Source: Bacillota bacterium (lineage in GTDB: Bacteria > Bacillota_E > RBS10-35 > JAJYVN01). From it: a DNA stretch of 11,489 nt. Made by a program: the position numbers and the translations under genes. Under the pieces are notes generated by a model. The model had not been told where the DNA came from. It was given only the letters and a program-made list of their open reading frames with translations, and made no database searches. Below, in pieces: positions 1 to 7,658 of this stretch. Numbering within the stretch: the stretch's first letter is position 1; every line of letters begins with the position of its first letter. The stretch lies in the NCBI GenBank assembly GCA_021846605.1, contig JAJZWQ010000107.1, positions 1 through 11,489 on the forward strand, read 5' to 3'.

Positions 1-830
1 TCAACATCGGTCGCCGGGGCGCCGTCATGCGCCCGCACGCCACGCCCGCGCAAGCGGGGTGATTGGCAAGCCGTCGTCTTATAGGCGACGGTCATGACAT
101 AGTGCCCAATGTACGAGCGGCGGAAGCGGTCCGCGCTACTGTTGGGGTAACTGCCGTGGATGACGCTGCCGTTGAAGAACAAGACATCGCCCGGCGCCAG
201 GCGAATGGTCACCGGAGACAGACCCGGGGGCAGCGGCACCTCATCGGCGGTGAAGGATAGGCGGGGATCGGCCTTCCCGGGGCAGAGGATGGCGGTGTCC
301 CGGGTGCCCGGCACCACCATCATCCCACCGTTCTCCTCGTCGCAGGGATCCAGCGCCATCCAGGCCGCCACGCACTTGCCCGGGGTCGTGCGCAGGTAGT
401 AGTCGTCCTGGTGCAGCGCCTGTCCGCGGGCCGTCGGGGGCTTGAAGTAGAGCATGCTCTGGGCGGCGAGCGGCTCCTCGCCGAAGACCGCCCGCAGGAC
501 CGCCAGGATGCGCGGGTGCAGCAGGTACCCCCGGGCACAGGCGTTCACCCGGTGCGGATGCATCATGCGCGGATAGACCCGCAGGATGTCTCCCCCGCTC
601 TCCGCCGGAGACACCGGCGCAAAGCACCCGGGGATGGGCCCGCCGGCACGCATGGTCATGAAGGTGTCCAGCAGTTCGCCCACCTCGTCGGGGGCGAGCA
701 GGCCCCGTTCCACCAGGTAACCCTCCCGGGCGAAGGTCGCCTGCAGCTCCTGGACGCGCGCGACGGGCAGGCTCCCGATCGCCACCCGTCCCACCCCCGG
801 CGGACTCCGTCTCCATCCCGACTCCAGCAT
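1..830 (-). CDS. Phytanoyl-CoA dioxygenase (PhyH) family protein, C-terminus off the left edge
   Basis: An Fe(II)/2-oxoglutarate-dependent dioxygenase of the PhyH fold, probably cytoplasmic; substrate unknown. About 276 residues are visible and no stop is reached. The metal-binding facial triad can be seen: H140-x-D142 in ALHQDDYYLR and the distal His at H225 in VIHGSYPNS, followed by the 2-oxoglutarate-binding Arg region (R237/R238) in FRRSYIGHY. The N-terminal helix ATFAREGYLVERGLL (about 31-45) is typical of the family. I chose ATG 830; GTG 794 is an alternative that would remove a Pro/Arg-rich leader. A GGAAGG lies just before ATG 830, but close. The gene follows the GH38 gene by 40 bases on the same strand, so it is probably the third gene of that operon and may oxidise or demodify a sugar-derived substrate (inference). 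After HYV (about residue 243) the C-terminal part looks unlike usual family members. Confidence 0.88.
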   Translation of the reverse strand, partial: MLESGWRRSPPGVGRVAIGSLPVARVQELQATFAREGYLVERGLLAPDEVGELLDTFMTMRAGGPIPGCFAPVSPAESGGDILRVYPRMMHPHRVNACARGYLLHPRILAVLRAVFGEEPLAAQSMLYFKPPTARGQALHQDDYYLRTTPGKCVAAWMALDPCDEENGGMMVVPGTRDTAILCPGKADPRLSFTADEVPLPPGLSPVTIRLAPGDVLFFNGSVIHGSYPNSSADRFRRSYIGHYVMTVAYKTTACQSPRLRGRGVRAHDGAPATDV

Positions 831-870
831 ACGCCTTCCGACCGGCCCCGTGGTCCGCCCCGGGAACCCG

Positions 871-3405
871 TCAGCCCCAGCGCAGCCGAACCGTGGCCAG
901 GCGCCGCGGCGCCAGTTCCAACGCGACGGCCCCCCCCGCCACGGGGAGCGGCACGCGCGGCGCCCCGAAGAGGTCGCACTCCCAGGCAGCCGCCACCGGT
1001 CGGGCTCCGGCCTCCAGCCGCACCGGCCGCGGGGCATCCCCGGCGTGGAAAAGGCGCGCCAGGGCACCCTCCCCGTCGGGCAGGAGGTGCAGCAGCAGGA
1101 TCCCCTCCCCCCCGACAGACAGCAGGCCCCCCGTCGGCGGCAGGGGCGCGTCGGGACCCGCCGGATCCCAGGCCGGCGCCCACACCGGGCCGTGCGCCAC
1201 CTCCTCCCCGAAGCGGTGCGCGGCGGCCTCCGCAAAGTCGCCGGCGTGGGGGCGCACGACGTAGCGCGCCTGGACCCGGCCGGCCTGGTGCGCGCGGAAG
1301 TTGGTCTCCCAGTAATTGTTCGTCACCCAGCCCAGGAACCAGGGCCGCGCGGGGTCCGCCCGCCGGGTCCCGTGGGCGAAGTGGAAGCCCCCGAACTGCG
1401 CCAGGGGGTTGTCCGGGGTGGCCACGGTGACCCCGCCGGCCGGCCCGCTCAGATCCACCCAGCGCTGCACCGTGAAGTAGTCGCGGCAGCAGCCGGGGAT
1501 CTGGTCCGCCTCGACGCGCACCGCCACCCCCCCGGCGTCGAAACGGGCGGTCGCGCCGATCAGCGCGAACGGGAAGAACAGATAGGTGGCCTCCGGGTGG
1601 GTGATCGGCCGCATGGTCCAGGCGGCCGAGACCTCCAGATCACCACTGCCCTCCTCCAGGGTGAAGACGATGCGGGCGTCGTCGACGCCCGCGGCGTCCA
1701 GATGCTGCTCCACCCGCCAACCGCCAGGCGTCCGCAGCACCCGGTGCTGGCGCACGGCCGCCCCCCTCCGCCGCGCGCGCCAGTCGCCCCGCCATCCCCC
1801 CGCATACAGCAGGTGCCGGGGCCAGGGGTGCTGGCGGTCGGCCACCTCCTCGTGCACGAAGCTCGCCAGGGGCCAGGGGGCCGCGGGGTCGACCAGTTCC
1901 CGCTCCAGGGTCTTGTCCCACCAACCGGCGATCCCGCCACGTTCGCGATCGAACGTGATCCGCAGGCGGTCGGTCTCCACGACCGCCGCCTCGGAGGGGG
2001 CCGGCTGCCCCACGTCCCGCAGCGCCGCCACGGGCACCACGGTCCAGCCCAGAGCGGGGACGGGGACGGCCGGGAGCCACTTGGCCGGTGCTCCGCTCGT
2101 CCGGTCGACCGCGTGGCGGCTGGCGGAGGGATCCCCGGGCAGGCCGTGCCGGTGCAGGCACCGCTCGGGGACCGGCCCGCCCATGCGCCGCTCCCAGGGG
2201 CTGGGGTTGAAGAGCACCAGGGCGTCCTCGGGCCCGTGCGGGATCCGGCGCACCAGGTCCGCCACTGCGTCCCGCTGCAGCAGCAGGCTGAGGCTGCGGG
2301 CCTGGTAGGCCGCGTGCGCCTTGTGGTGCCACTGGGCGGCGGCGTCCTCGTTTTCGGGATCCCGGACGGAGAGGTCGGCGCCCCAGGTGTGCTCATCCCA
2401 GAGGTGGAGCGCGCGCCAGGCCTCGGCGCGCAGGGGGGCGCGCGCTGTGCCGGTCCCGTCGGCGGCGGCGAAGGCATCGGCGTTCCGCAGGCGGGCGCGG
2501 CTCTGGCGATTCATGGTCTGCTCGCGGGCCGAGGAGATGGCGCCGAAGTTCCAGTAGTCGGTCCAGTCCCCTCGGTGGGTGGGAAGGGCGGCGCCGGAGG
2601 CGCGCACCGCCGCCCACCAGTCACGGGGGATGGCCAGACGCAGCCGGGGACCGTTGCCTTCCGCGTTCCAGCGCCGAACGAACGCGGGGAGGCGCGGGTC
2701 CGCCGAGCCGTTGTCCCCCGACGGGTGCGTGATCTGGATCGCGATGCAGGGCAGGGGCCAGCCCTTGGCCTCGAGGCGCCCCTCGATCTCGGCCCATGCC
2801 GTGCGGAAGCGCTCGGGATCGTCGGGGATGCCCATGAAGTTGCCCTGCATGTAGTGCCAGCCGTTGAAGGTCAAAAGGCGCCGTCCGGAGGGGCCCTCCC
2901 ACTGGAAGACGTCGGGCCGGTCCAGGGGGGCGCCCCCGAAGACCTCGTTGATGGCCATGCTGAAGGCCTCGATCCCCGCGTCCAGCAGCACCTCGACCAG
3001 CGGCCAGTTGTGGCCGTTCACGTCGCAGTTCATCGCGTGGCGGACGTGCAGGCCATAGCGCTCCCGCAACAGGGCCAGCGGCTGCAGGCTTTCGATCAAC
3101 TGATCGGTGTCGAAGAGAGGGGTCAGATTGGCCAGCATCCCGGTGACCTCCAGCCGGCCCGCCCGCTCCGCCCGCCGCAGGCGTTCGACCTGCGCGGAGT
3201 CGGCCCGCTCCAGCCAATGCAGAAGGGGGGCGGTGGTCTCCACCGTCCAGCGGAAGGCGTCGTCGGCGGCGTCGTCGCCTTCGGCGCAGAGGTCCAGCGC
3301 GGCGTCGAGGAAGCGGCGCTCCAACTCCCAGACGATCGGCTGGTCGTGCGTGTAGCCGATGTCGGTATGGCTGTGGTGGATCAGGTAAACGCGGTCGATC
3401 GGCAT
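871..3405 (-). CDS. Glycoside hydrolase family 38 (alpha-mannosidase-like) protein
   Basis: A retaining, metal-dependent GH38-type glycosidase of 844 residues, within the usual family size. The N-terminal catalytic barrel opens with IHHSHTDIGYTH, giving Zn ligands H13 and D15. The likely nucleophile and ligand is D128 in HAMNCDVNGHNW, and the fourth ligand is H339 in LWDEHTWGADL. The remainder (about 450-844) is beta-rich, as in GH38 C-terminal domains. There is no signal peptide, so it should act in the cytoplasm on imported oligosaccharide. ATG 3405 is preferred over in-frame GTG 3417 because a GTGGGG purine stretch precedes the ATG by six bases and the protein then begins right before the first strand. 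It starts 14 bases after the stop of the dehydratase gene, so the two are probably cotranscribed. The family also contains enzymes active on modified sugars, so mannose specificity is not shown. Confidence 0.9.
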   Translation of the reverse strand: MPIDRVYLIHHSHTDIGYTHDQPIVWELERRFLDAALDLCAEGDDAADDAFRWTVETTAPLLHWLERADSAQVERLRRAERAGRLEVTGMLANLTPLFDTDQLIESLQPLALLRERYGLHVRHAMNCDVNGHNWPLVEVLLDAGIEAFSMAINEVFGGAPLDRPDVFQWEGPSGRRLLTFNGWHYMQGNFMGIPDDPERFRTAWAEIEGRLEAKGWPLPCIAIQITHPSGDNGSADPRLPAFVRRWNAEGNGPRLRLAIPRDWWAAVRASGAALPTHRGDWTDYWNFGAISSAREQTMNRQSRARLRNADAFAAADGTGTARAPLRAEAWRALHLWDEHTWGADLSVRDPENEDAAAQWHHKAHAAYQARSLSLLLQRDAVADLVRRIPHGPEDALVLFNPSPWERRMGGPVPERCLHRHGLPGDPSASRHAVDRTSGAPAKWLPAVPVPALGWTVVPVAALRDVGQPAPSEAAVVETDRLRITFDRERGGIAGWWDKTLERELVDPAAPWPLASFVHEEVADRQHPWPRHLLYAGGWRGDWRARRRGAAVRQHRVLRTPGGWRVEQHLDAAGVDDARIVFTLEEGSGDLEVSAAWTMRPITHPEATYLFFPFALIGATARFDAGGVAVRVEADQIPGCCRDYFTVQRWVDLSGPAGGVTVATPDNPLAQFGGFHFAHGTRRADPARPWFLGWVTNNYWETNFRAHQAGRVQARYVVRPHAGDFAEAAAHRFGEEVAHGPVWAPAWDPAGPDAPLPPTGGLLSVGGEGILLLHLLPDGEGALARLFHAGDAPRPVRLEAGARPVAAAWECDLFGAPRVPLPVAGGAVALELAPRRLATVRLRWG

Positions 3406-3419
3406 GTCTATCCCCACTT

Positions 3420-4706
3420 TCAGCGGCCGAAGGGCGATACCGACGCGTCGCCACCCCGCAGGCGCCGGGCGTCAACGTCGGGACGCGCCGCATCCTCCGG
3501 ATCGGCCCAGCGTGTGTTCGGAACCAGCGGATACCACTCCAGCCGCCCGGGATCACGATCATACGGGTAGTTGCCCAACTCCAGATAGAGTTCGTGGTAC
3601 CGCCGCAGGCGTTCGCGGTCCACCTCCACCCCCAGACCGGGGCCGTCGGGCACGGCGATGCCGCCCTCGCCGTAGGGGAGGGGCCCGCCCACCAGGATGT
3701 CGTCGGCCAAGTGGTGGTAGTGGGCATCGGCGGCGAACGCCAGGTTGGGGAGCACGGCGCCCAGATGCAGCATGGTCGCCAGTTGAATCCCCAGTTCACC
3801 CGAGGAGTGCACGGCGATCCCCAACTGGAAGGTCTCGCAGACGCCCGCGGCCTTGACGCAGGCCCGGATGCCGCCCCAGAAGGTGGTGTCCAGGAGGATG
3901 ACGTCCACGGCCAAGTCCCGGATGTTGGCGGCCAGTTGCTCGAAGTTCACGACGACGGTGTTGGTCGCCAGCGGAACCGCGGAAAACCCCCGGAGGCGCC
4001 GCATTCCCGCCAGCCCCCAGGTGGGGTCCTCCAGGTAATCGTTGCGCAGGGGGGCGATCGCCTGGGCGAAACGGATGCCCTCCTCGACAGACAGCGCCGC
4101 GTTGGGGTCGTAGCGGAGCGTGTCCTGGGGGAAGGCCGCGGCCAGGGCGCGGTAGCACTCCAGTTCGTACTCCGGGGGGAAGACACCCCCCTTGAGCTTG
4201 TGGGTGCGGAAGCCACAACGCGCGCGCAGGCGGCGCGCCTCGGCGACCAGTTGCTCGACCGTGCGCACCTCCCCCTCGCCCGCGGCGGAGGGGTATCGGA
4301 AGAAGAGGTAACTGGCGAAGGGGACCCGGTCCCGCAGGCGGCCCCCCAAGAGGTCGCACACCGGCGCCCCCAGCCGCTTGCCGACCAGGTCCAGGCAGGC
4401 GAACTCGAGCGCGGCATGCAGCTGCGCGCGGTTGTTATAGAGCGAGGCGCTCGGGTTGCAGATCTTGAAGCGCAGGGCCTCCAACTGGAAGGGGTCGTGT
4501 CCGAGGAGGTACGGGCGCAGACCGGTGATGGCCTGCTCGGCGCTCTCCCCGCCCCCGCCCATCTCCCCCCACCCCACCAGGCCGTCGGCGGTCTCCAGTT
4601 CGACCACCGTCCGCACAAACCGGCCCCAGTGCACGCCGTTGGCATGGCGCAACGGGGCCTCCAGCGGCACCGTCACGGTGGTCGCCCGCACGTCGGCGAT
4701 GCGCAC
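3420..4706 (-). CDS. Enolase-superfamily sugar-acid dehydratase, glucarate dehydratase-like
   Basis: A member of the mandelate racemase/muconate lactonizing branch of the enolase superfamily, most like the glucarate dehydratase subgroup; it should remove water from an aldonic or aldaric acid using Mg2+. Of its 428 residues, an N-terminal capping domain covers about 1-120, followed by the barrel. Visible catalytic residues: K170-L-K172 in THKLKGGVF, metal ligands D200 (RYDPNAA), E226 (YLEDPTWG) and N249 (LATNTVVV), D273 in [10 protein letters not shown], and H300 in IAVHSSGEL as the second acid/base. I chose GTG 4706 over GTG 4724: the first has GGGGTGG upstream and gives a family-like start [11 protein letters not shown], while 4724 adds a Gly run and lacks a ribosome binding site. 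First gene of the leftward operon. The loop after H300 differs from E. coli GlucD, so the substrate is open. Confidence 0.9.
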   Translation of the reverse strand: MRIADVRATTVTVPLEAPLRHANGVHWGRFVRTVVELETADGLVGWGEMGGGGESAEQAITGLRPYLLGHDPFQLEALRFKICNPSASLYNNRAQLHAALEFACLDLVGKRLGAPVCDLLGGRLRDRVPFASYLFFRYPSAAGEGEVRTVEQLVAEARRLRARCGFRTHKLKGGVFPPEYELECYRALAAAFPQDTLRYDPNAALSVEEGIRFAQAIAPLRNDYLEDPTWGLAGMRRLRGFSAVPLATNTVVVNFEQLAANIRDLAVDVILLDTTFWGGIRACVKAAGVCETFQLGIAVHSSGELGIQLATMLHLGAVLPNLAFAADAHYHHLADDILVGGPLPYGEGGIAVPDGPGLGVEVDRERLRRYHELYLELGNYPYDRDPGRLEWYPLVPNTRWADPEDAARPDVDARRLRGGDASVSPFGR

Positions 4707-5018
4707 ACCCCCACCACCCCTCACCGTCCGGCGCCCGGCCGGCGGCCCTGCCCGCTTCGTGCCGCCCCCGCCCGCACCCTGCCGCCTGGCGATGAAGTTC
4801 AGGGGAACATCCGTCCGGATCTCTGGAGCACATCCCCTGCCCCGGCGCCAGGGGCGAAAGGCCTAAGCCAACTATCCCATTCGTTCGTAACAGGTGTATG
4901 CTTGTGGGCGCTGGTCTGGAAATCTGGGGGGCTGGCGGTGGCACGACCGTCCTCCGGCGAGGGAACGTCCGCGGCGACCGGCGCCCGTCCGGCGATTGGT
5001 GTGGGGGGGGAGCTGACG
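4707..5018. promoter_or_regulatory. Divergent intergenic region between the sugar-acid operon and tag
   Basis: This 312-base stretch separates the leftward dehydratase operon from rightward tag and must hold the promoters of both. Its least GC-rich part is about 4862-4905. There I see TATGCT (4897-4902) as a possible plus-strand -10 and GATAGT on the minus strand (complement of 4871-4876), but neither has a convincing -35. An imperfect dyad ACAGG...CTTGT (4890-4905) overlaps the TATGCT and could be an operator. A small CCCCTG/CAGGGG hairpin sits at 4834-4854. No convincing gene is seen here; an open frame upstream of tag (from GTG 4938) has no family resemblance before residue VRCF. Confidence 0.4.
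5007..5012 (+). promoter_or_regulatory. Ribosome binding site that fixes the tag start
   Basis: GGGGAG, the end of a run of eight G followed by AG, lies six bases before GTG 5019. This spacing and the alignment of the protein start with known Tag proteins decide for GTG 5019 over the upstream in-frame GTG 5001 and GTG 4938. Confidence 0.7.
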
Positions 5019-5615
5019 GTGCGGTGCTTCGGCGACGGGGATCCCCTATACGCCGAATACCATGATCTGGAGTGGGGCCGCCCCGTCGTCGACGAACAGG
5101 GTCTGTACGAGCGCATCTGCCTGGAGGGATTCCAGGCGGGCCTCACCTGGCGGCTGATCCTCTCCCGCCGACCACTCCTCCGCCAGGCCTTCGCCGGTTT
5201 CCAACCGGACGCCGTCGCCGGATTCACCGTCGCGGACATCGAGGCGATCCTGGCCCTGCCGGGCATGATCCGGCATCGGGGCAAGATCGCGGCGGCCGTC
5301 GACAACGCCCGTGCCACGCTGGCCCTGCGGTCGAGCGGCCTGGGCCTGGCGAAGGTCGTCTGGGCCCACCGTCCGCCGACCGCCGCGCCCCGCTCCCTGG
5401 GAAGCCCCCCGCCGGCGCGGACCGACGCATCCGCGGCATTGGCGCGCTGCCTGCGTTCCCACGGCTTCCGTTTCATCGGCCCGACGAACGCCTACGCCCT
5501 GATGCAGGCCAGCGGTCTGGTCAACGACCACGGCGCCGGCTGTACGGTGCACGACGAGGTGGCGGCCGCCCAGACGGCCGCCACGGCGCGCATGGGTGGG
5601 TGCCCCGCGGGCTGA
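5019..5615 (+). CDS. tag: DNA-3-methyladenine glycosylase I
   Basis: Excises 3-methyladenine from alkylated DNA as the first step of base excision repair in the cytoplasm. The 198-residue protein is close to the roughly 187 residues of E. coli Tag. It aligns from its first residues: RCFGDGDPLYAEYHDLEWG corresponds to the Tag N-terminus. The Zn site is complete, with C3 and H15 at the N-terminus and H171 and C175 in GLVNDHGAGC near the end. The base-pocket motif LEGFQAGLTW carries E36 and W44, and a helix-hairpin-helix-like segment LPGMIRHRGKIAAAVDNA spans about 80-97. The GTG start has a strong ribosome binding site. It reads rightward, away from the sugar-acid operon, and the lipoprotein gene follows after 84 bases on the same strand, possibly cotranscribed though functionally unrelated. 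Confidence 0.95.
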   Translation: MRCFGDGDPLYAEYHDLEWGRPVVDEQGLYERICLEGFQAGLTWRLILSRRPLLRQAFAGFQPDAVAGFTVADIEAILALPGMIRHRGKIAAAVDNARATLALRSSGLGLAKVVWAHRPPTAAPRSLGSPPPARTDASAALARCLRSHGFRFIGPTNAYALMQASGLVNDHGAGCTVHDEVAAAQTAATARMGGCPAG

Positions 5616-5685
5616 CGCGCGCGGTCGGACCAGGGAGCCCGGGCGTTGCGGCCCCGGACTGCTGTGGAGGCTTCGAATGCGGATT

Positions 5686-5694
5686 GGGAGGTGG
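5686..5694 (+). promoter_or_regulatory. Ribosome binding site supporting a TTG start
   Basis: GGGAGGTGG lies five bases before TTG 5700. Because it is the strongest Shine-Dalgarno-like stretch near the gene and the encoded protein then begins with a short Arg-containing signal-peptide n-region, the TTG is favoured over the upstream in-frame TTG 5646. Confidence 0.65.
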
Positions 5695-5699
5695 TTCCG

Positions 5700-6290
5700 T
5701 TGGGTAGGACGATCGCGGTCACACCCGGGAGGACGCGTTGGATGGCCATCGGGGCGATCTGCGCCGCCACGATGGTACTGGCGGCATGCGGCGCCGTAAA
5801 CGCGGCCGCGCCGAGCAGCAAGGGCCCGTCGACCGTATCTGTCTCCAACAACGCCAAGATCGGTACCATCCTGGTCGACGCGCAAGGGATGACCCTGTAC
5901 CGCTTCTCCAAGGACACCCAGGGCGTCAGCAACTGCACCGGCACCTGCGCCGCGCTCTGGCCGCCCGCCACGGTCAGCGGTACCCCCTCGGCGGGCATCG
6001 GGGTCACGGGCACCCTGGGCACGATCACGCGTTCCAGTCCCTCGGGCACGCAGTTGACCTGTAACGGGTATCCGCTTTACACGTTCAGCGGCGACAAGGC
6101 CGCGGGCGATACCAACGGCCAGGGCTATCTGCACCTGTGGACCGCGGTGACCTCCAGTTGCGGCCGGGACACCCAGGGCATCTCCAGCAGCAGCAGCACC
6201 AGCAGCAGCACGACCCCGGCGACCACGGGTACGACCACGACCACGAGCACCAGCGGCACCGGCGGCACCGGCGGCGGATGGAACGGCTGA
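5700..6290 (+). CDS. Secreted lipoprotein with Lipoprotein_15-type repeats and a Ser/Thr/Gly-rich tail
   Basis: A 196-residue surface lipoprotein of unknown function. A signal peptide with Arg-rich start (R3, R11, R13) and hydrophobic core leads to the lipobox VLAAC, with C30 the lipidated Cys. Two copies of the secreted-repeat type known from Lipoprotein_15 (PF03640-like) follow: LVDAQGMTLYRFSKDT with CTGTCAALWPP (about 58-89), and CNGYPLYTFSGDKAAGD with GYLHLW (about 121-147). Cysteines C79, C83, C121 and one near 153 could form disulfides outside the cell. From about residue 160 the chain is Ser, Thr and Gly only, ending GGGWNG, like a flexible cell-wall-spanning segment. An intrinsic terminator follows directly. 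The family is common in Gram-positive and related bacteria, without an agreed function. The TTG start is supported by a strong ribosome binding site. Confidence 0.85.
   Translation: MGRTIAVTPGRTRWMAIGAICAATMVLAACGAVNAAAPSSKGPSTVSVSNNAKIGTILVDAQGMTLYRFSKDTQGVSNCTGTCAALWPPATVSGTPSAGIGVTGTLGTITRSSPSGTQLTCNGYPLYTFSGDKAAGDTNGQGYLHLWTAVTSSCGRDTQGISSSSSTSSSTTPATTGTTTTTSTSGTGGTGGGWNG
6183..6287 (+). repeat. Low-complexity AGC/ACC/GGC codon tract
   Basis: The 3' end of the lipoprotein gene is built from near-repeats of AGC, ACC, ACG and GGC codons, which encode the Ser/Thr and then Gly-rich tail. Such tracts are prone to slip-strand length change, always in multiples of three here if whole codons slip. 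Confidence 0.6.
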
Positions 6291-6318
6291 GACGCCGCCC
6301 CGTCCGAACGCGCCGCGG

Positions 6319-6346
6319 GGGGGTCCCCGGAAGACCGGGGACCCCC
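6319..6346 (+). terminator. Intrinsic terminator after the lipoprotein gene
   Basis: A perfect 12-base-pair stem (6319-6330 with 6335-6346) closes on the tetraloop AAGA and is followed by GCCCTTTT. It lies 28 bases after the lipoprotein stop. On the other strand it sits just beyond the end of the second PhyH gene and could stop that transcript too, but it has no T run in that direction. Confidence 0.8.
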
Positions 6347-6368
6347 GCCCTTTTCCGGCCCGGACCCC

Positions 6369-7148
6369 TCAGGGCATGGCCGGCGCAGCGCCCGTCAACT
6401 CGCGCATCCCCTCCCACTCCCGCCAGATGTCGGTCATACACGTCCAGTGAAGCGCCTCGTGCTCCACATGGGCCAGACGGAAGAAGCAGGCGTAGCGGAT
6501 GTGGGGGGAAACGTTCTGGCCGGCCGAGTGAGCCAGCTGGTAGTGGCAGAGGACGGCGTCCCCCGCCGCCCCGGTGATCTGCACCGGATCCGGCAGCGGC
6601 ACGTCGGGCATCCCCTGCAGCAGCATCTGCGGCCCGTGCGCCTGGAAGTAGGCCTCCAACAGGCGATGCGTGCCGGGCCAGACGGTGAAGTTCCCCACGT
6701 CGGCGGCGGGCAGATCGCTCAGGAAGACCCCGACCAGGGCCGTGAAGTTGGCGATGCGCCCCTGGGGCACCCCGTTCAGCGCGCTGGACATCCCGTCGAT
6801 GTGGGGATGCGGCGGCTGTACGGGTCCCGGCCGGGGGAAGCGCAACGCGATCTGGCCGACGTCCACCGGACGGATGCGGCCCGGACCGATCACGTCCTGC
6901 GCGAGGTCCCAGAGGTCTGAGCCATACAGGAGGTCGGTGACCTCCGCGCTCTGCCGCAGTTCGGGGCAGTAGGAGCGGCTCGCGTACTCCCCCAGCCGGT
7001 CGGGCGACAGCCCCTCGCTGCCCAGGGAGTGGTTGATGGCCTGGAGGGCCGCGTCCACCCGAGCGCGGGGCACGATCCCGGGGAGGAGCACGTACCCGTC
7101 CCTGTACAGGGCTTGCCGCTGGGCTGCCGCCAGGCGCGTGGCGCCCAC
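6369..7148 (-). CDS. Second phytanoyl-CoA dioxygenase (PhyH) family protein
   Basis: A 259-residue Fe(II)/2-oxoglutarate-type dioxygenase of the PhyH fold, cytoplasmic by lack of any signal sequence. The N-terminal family signature is LYRDGYVLLPGIVP (about 14-27). The facial triad is H116-x-D118 in PHPHIDGM and H207 in QLAHSAGQN, with R218 in HIRYACFFRL as the likely 2-oxoglutarate anchor; the motif WPGTHRLLEAYF (157-168) is also typical. I chose GTG 7148; the longer frame to GTG 7208 would translate through a GC-rich hairpin and add a Gly/Pro leader with no homology. It differs clearly from the first PhyH protein in motif spacing and flanking sequence, so the two are not recent duplicates. 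It lies alone, downstream of the broken lipoprotein gene. Substrate unknown. Confidence 0.88.
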   Translation of the reverse strand: MGATRLAAAQRQALYRDGYVLLPGIVPRARVDAALQAINHSLGSEGLSPDRLGEYASRSYCPELRQSAEVTDLLYGSDLWDLAQDVIGPGRIRPVDVGQIALRFPRPGPVQPPHPHIDGMSSALNGVPQGRIANFTALVGVFLSDLPAADVGNFTVWPGTHRLLEAYFQAHGPQMLLQGMPDVPLPDPVQITGAAGDAVLCHYQLAHSAGQNVSPHIRYACFFRLAHVEHEALHWTCMTDIWREWEGMRELTGAAPAMP

Positions 7149-7171
7149 CCCCCACCGGGCGTTTGGAGCCG

Positions 7172-7206
7172 GCGTGGGGGGCCCGCGGCCGCCGGCCCCC
7201 CCACGC
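7172..7206 (-). terminator. GC-rich inverted repeat between the broken lipoprotein gene and the second PhyH gene
   Basis: GCGTGGGGGG near 7172-7181 pairs with CCCCCCACGC near 7197-7206 to make a 10-base-pair stem right after the TAA stop of the upstream gene. There is no T run, so it may be a weak or factor-dependent terminator, or an mRNA-protecting hairpin. Its position supports the short start (7148) of the next gene. Confidence 0.5.
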
Positions 7207-7208
7207 AC

Positions 7209-7658
7209 TTACTGCGCCGTGATCGCGATGACGTTGATGCGGCCGGAGTGCGCCGCCGGAGGGAACGTGATCGACGGGAAACCGGCCGGGAGGCTGGTCA
7301 TCGTGTTCTGGATCTGCACGGCCTGGAGCGTCTTGCTGGAGTCGACCGGCACCCGTGTGACATACAGCCCGCACCCGTCCGCGCTTCCCGTATACCCGTT
7401 CGAGGACACCTTCTGTGTCGCCCCGTTGCTGGGGTTGATCAATTCGGGGCCCTGCCAGGCCGGATAGCTGTTGGTGACGGGGGTGGCGTTGGTCTCCACC
7501 GTGCACCAGTCGTCAAAGCCGGCCGCCACCGACGTCGTGCTGTTGCCCGAATACTGCAGCACCACGTTGGCCGGCACCGGCCCGCCCGCCACCCCCGAGA
7601 GGATGTACAGGTACTTGTAGTGCCCAGGCGTCACCGTGAGGTTGGGAGAGGCCGGCCC
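7209..7658 (-). pseudogene. C-terminal part of a secreted beta-rich protein, cut off by an in-frame TAG
   Basis: In the same frame as the preceding lipoprotein fragment, 149 sense codons follow TAG (7659-7661) and end at TAA (7209-7211). The sequence continues the same extracellular beta-sandwich: a strand-like TPGHYKYLYILSG, then NVVLQYSGN, a GFDDWC turn, and a closing RINVIAITAQ. The pattern of a 'FNFP' strand before the stop, then 'YLYILSG' and 'DDW' after it, resembles a small beta-sandwich often attached to secreted glycosidases, which argues that both halves belong to one domain. Two cysteines (DDWC and DGCGLYV) may form a disulfide. The first possible restart, GTG 7634, has no ribosome binding site. 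Either the gene is broken, TAG is read through, or the base is a sequencing error. Confidence 0.65.

Noticed and set aside
411..1430. A plus-strand open frame rich in Pro and Arg across the PhyH and GH38 genes
   Set aside because: Shadow frame of two well-supported minus-strand genes; composition is not protein-like.
850..3570. A 906-codon open frame on the plus strand opposite the GH38 gene
   Set aside because: It is antisense to a gene with clear catalytic motifs, is rich in Arg, Gly, Pro and Val as shadow frames in GC-rich DNA are, and shows no domain.
4890..4905. Imperfect dyad ACAGG...CTTGT as an operator of the sugar operon
   Set aside because: Only five of eight base pairs match and no regulator gene is in the window; kept only as a note in the intergenic entry.
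3594..5018. The long in-frame extension upstream of tag, including GTG 4938 and GTG 5001
   Set aside because: Homology to Tag begins only at VRCF, and the best ribosome binding site belongs to GTG 5019; most of the extension is antisense to the dehydratase gene.
7209..7634. A separate small gene starting at GTG 7634
   Set aside because: No ribosome binding site or signal peptide, and the sequence continues the domain begun before the TAG.
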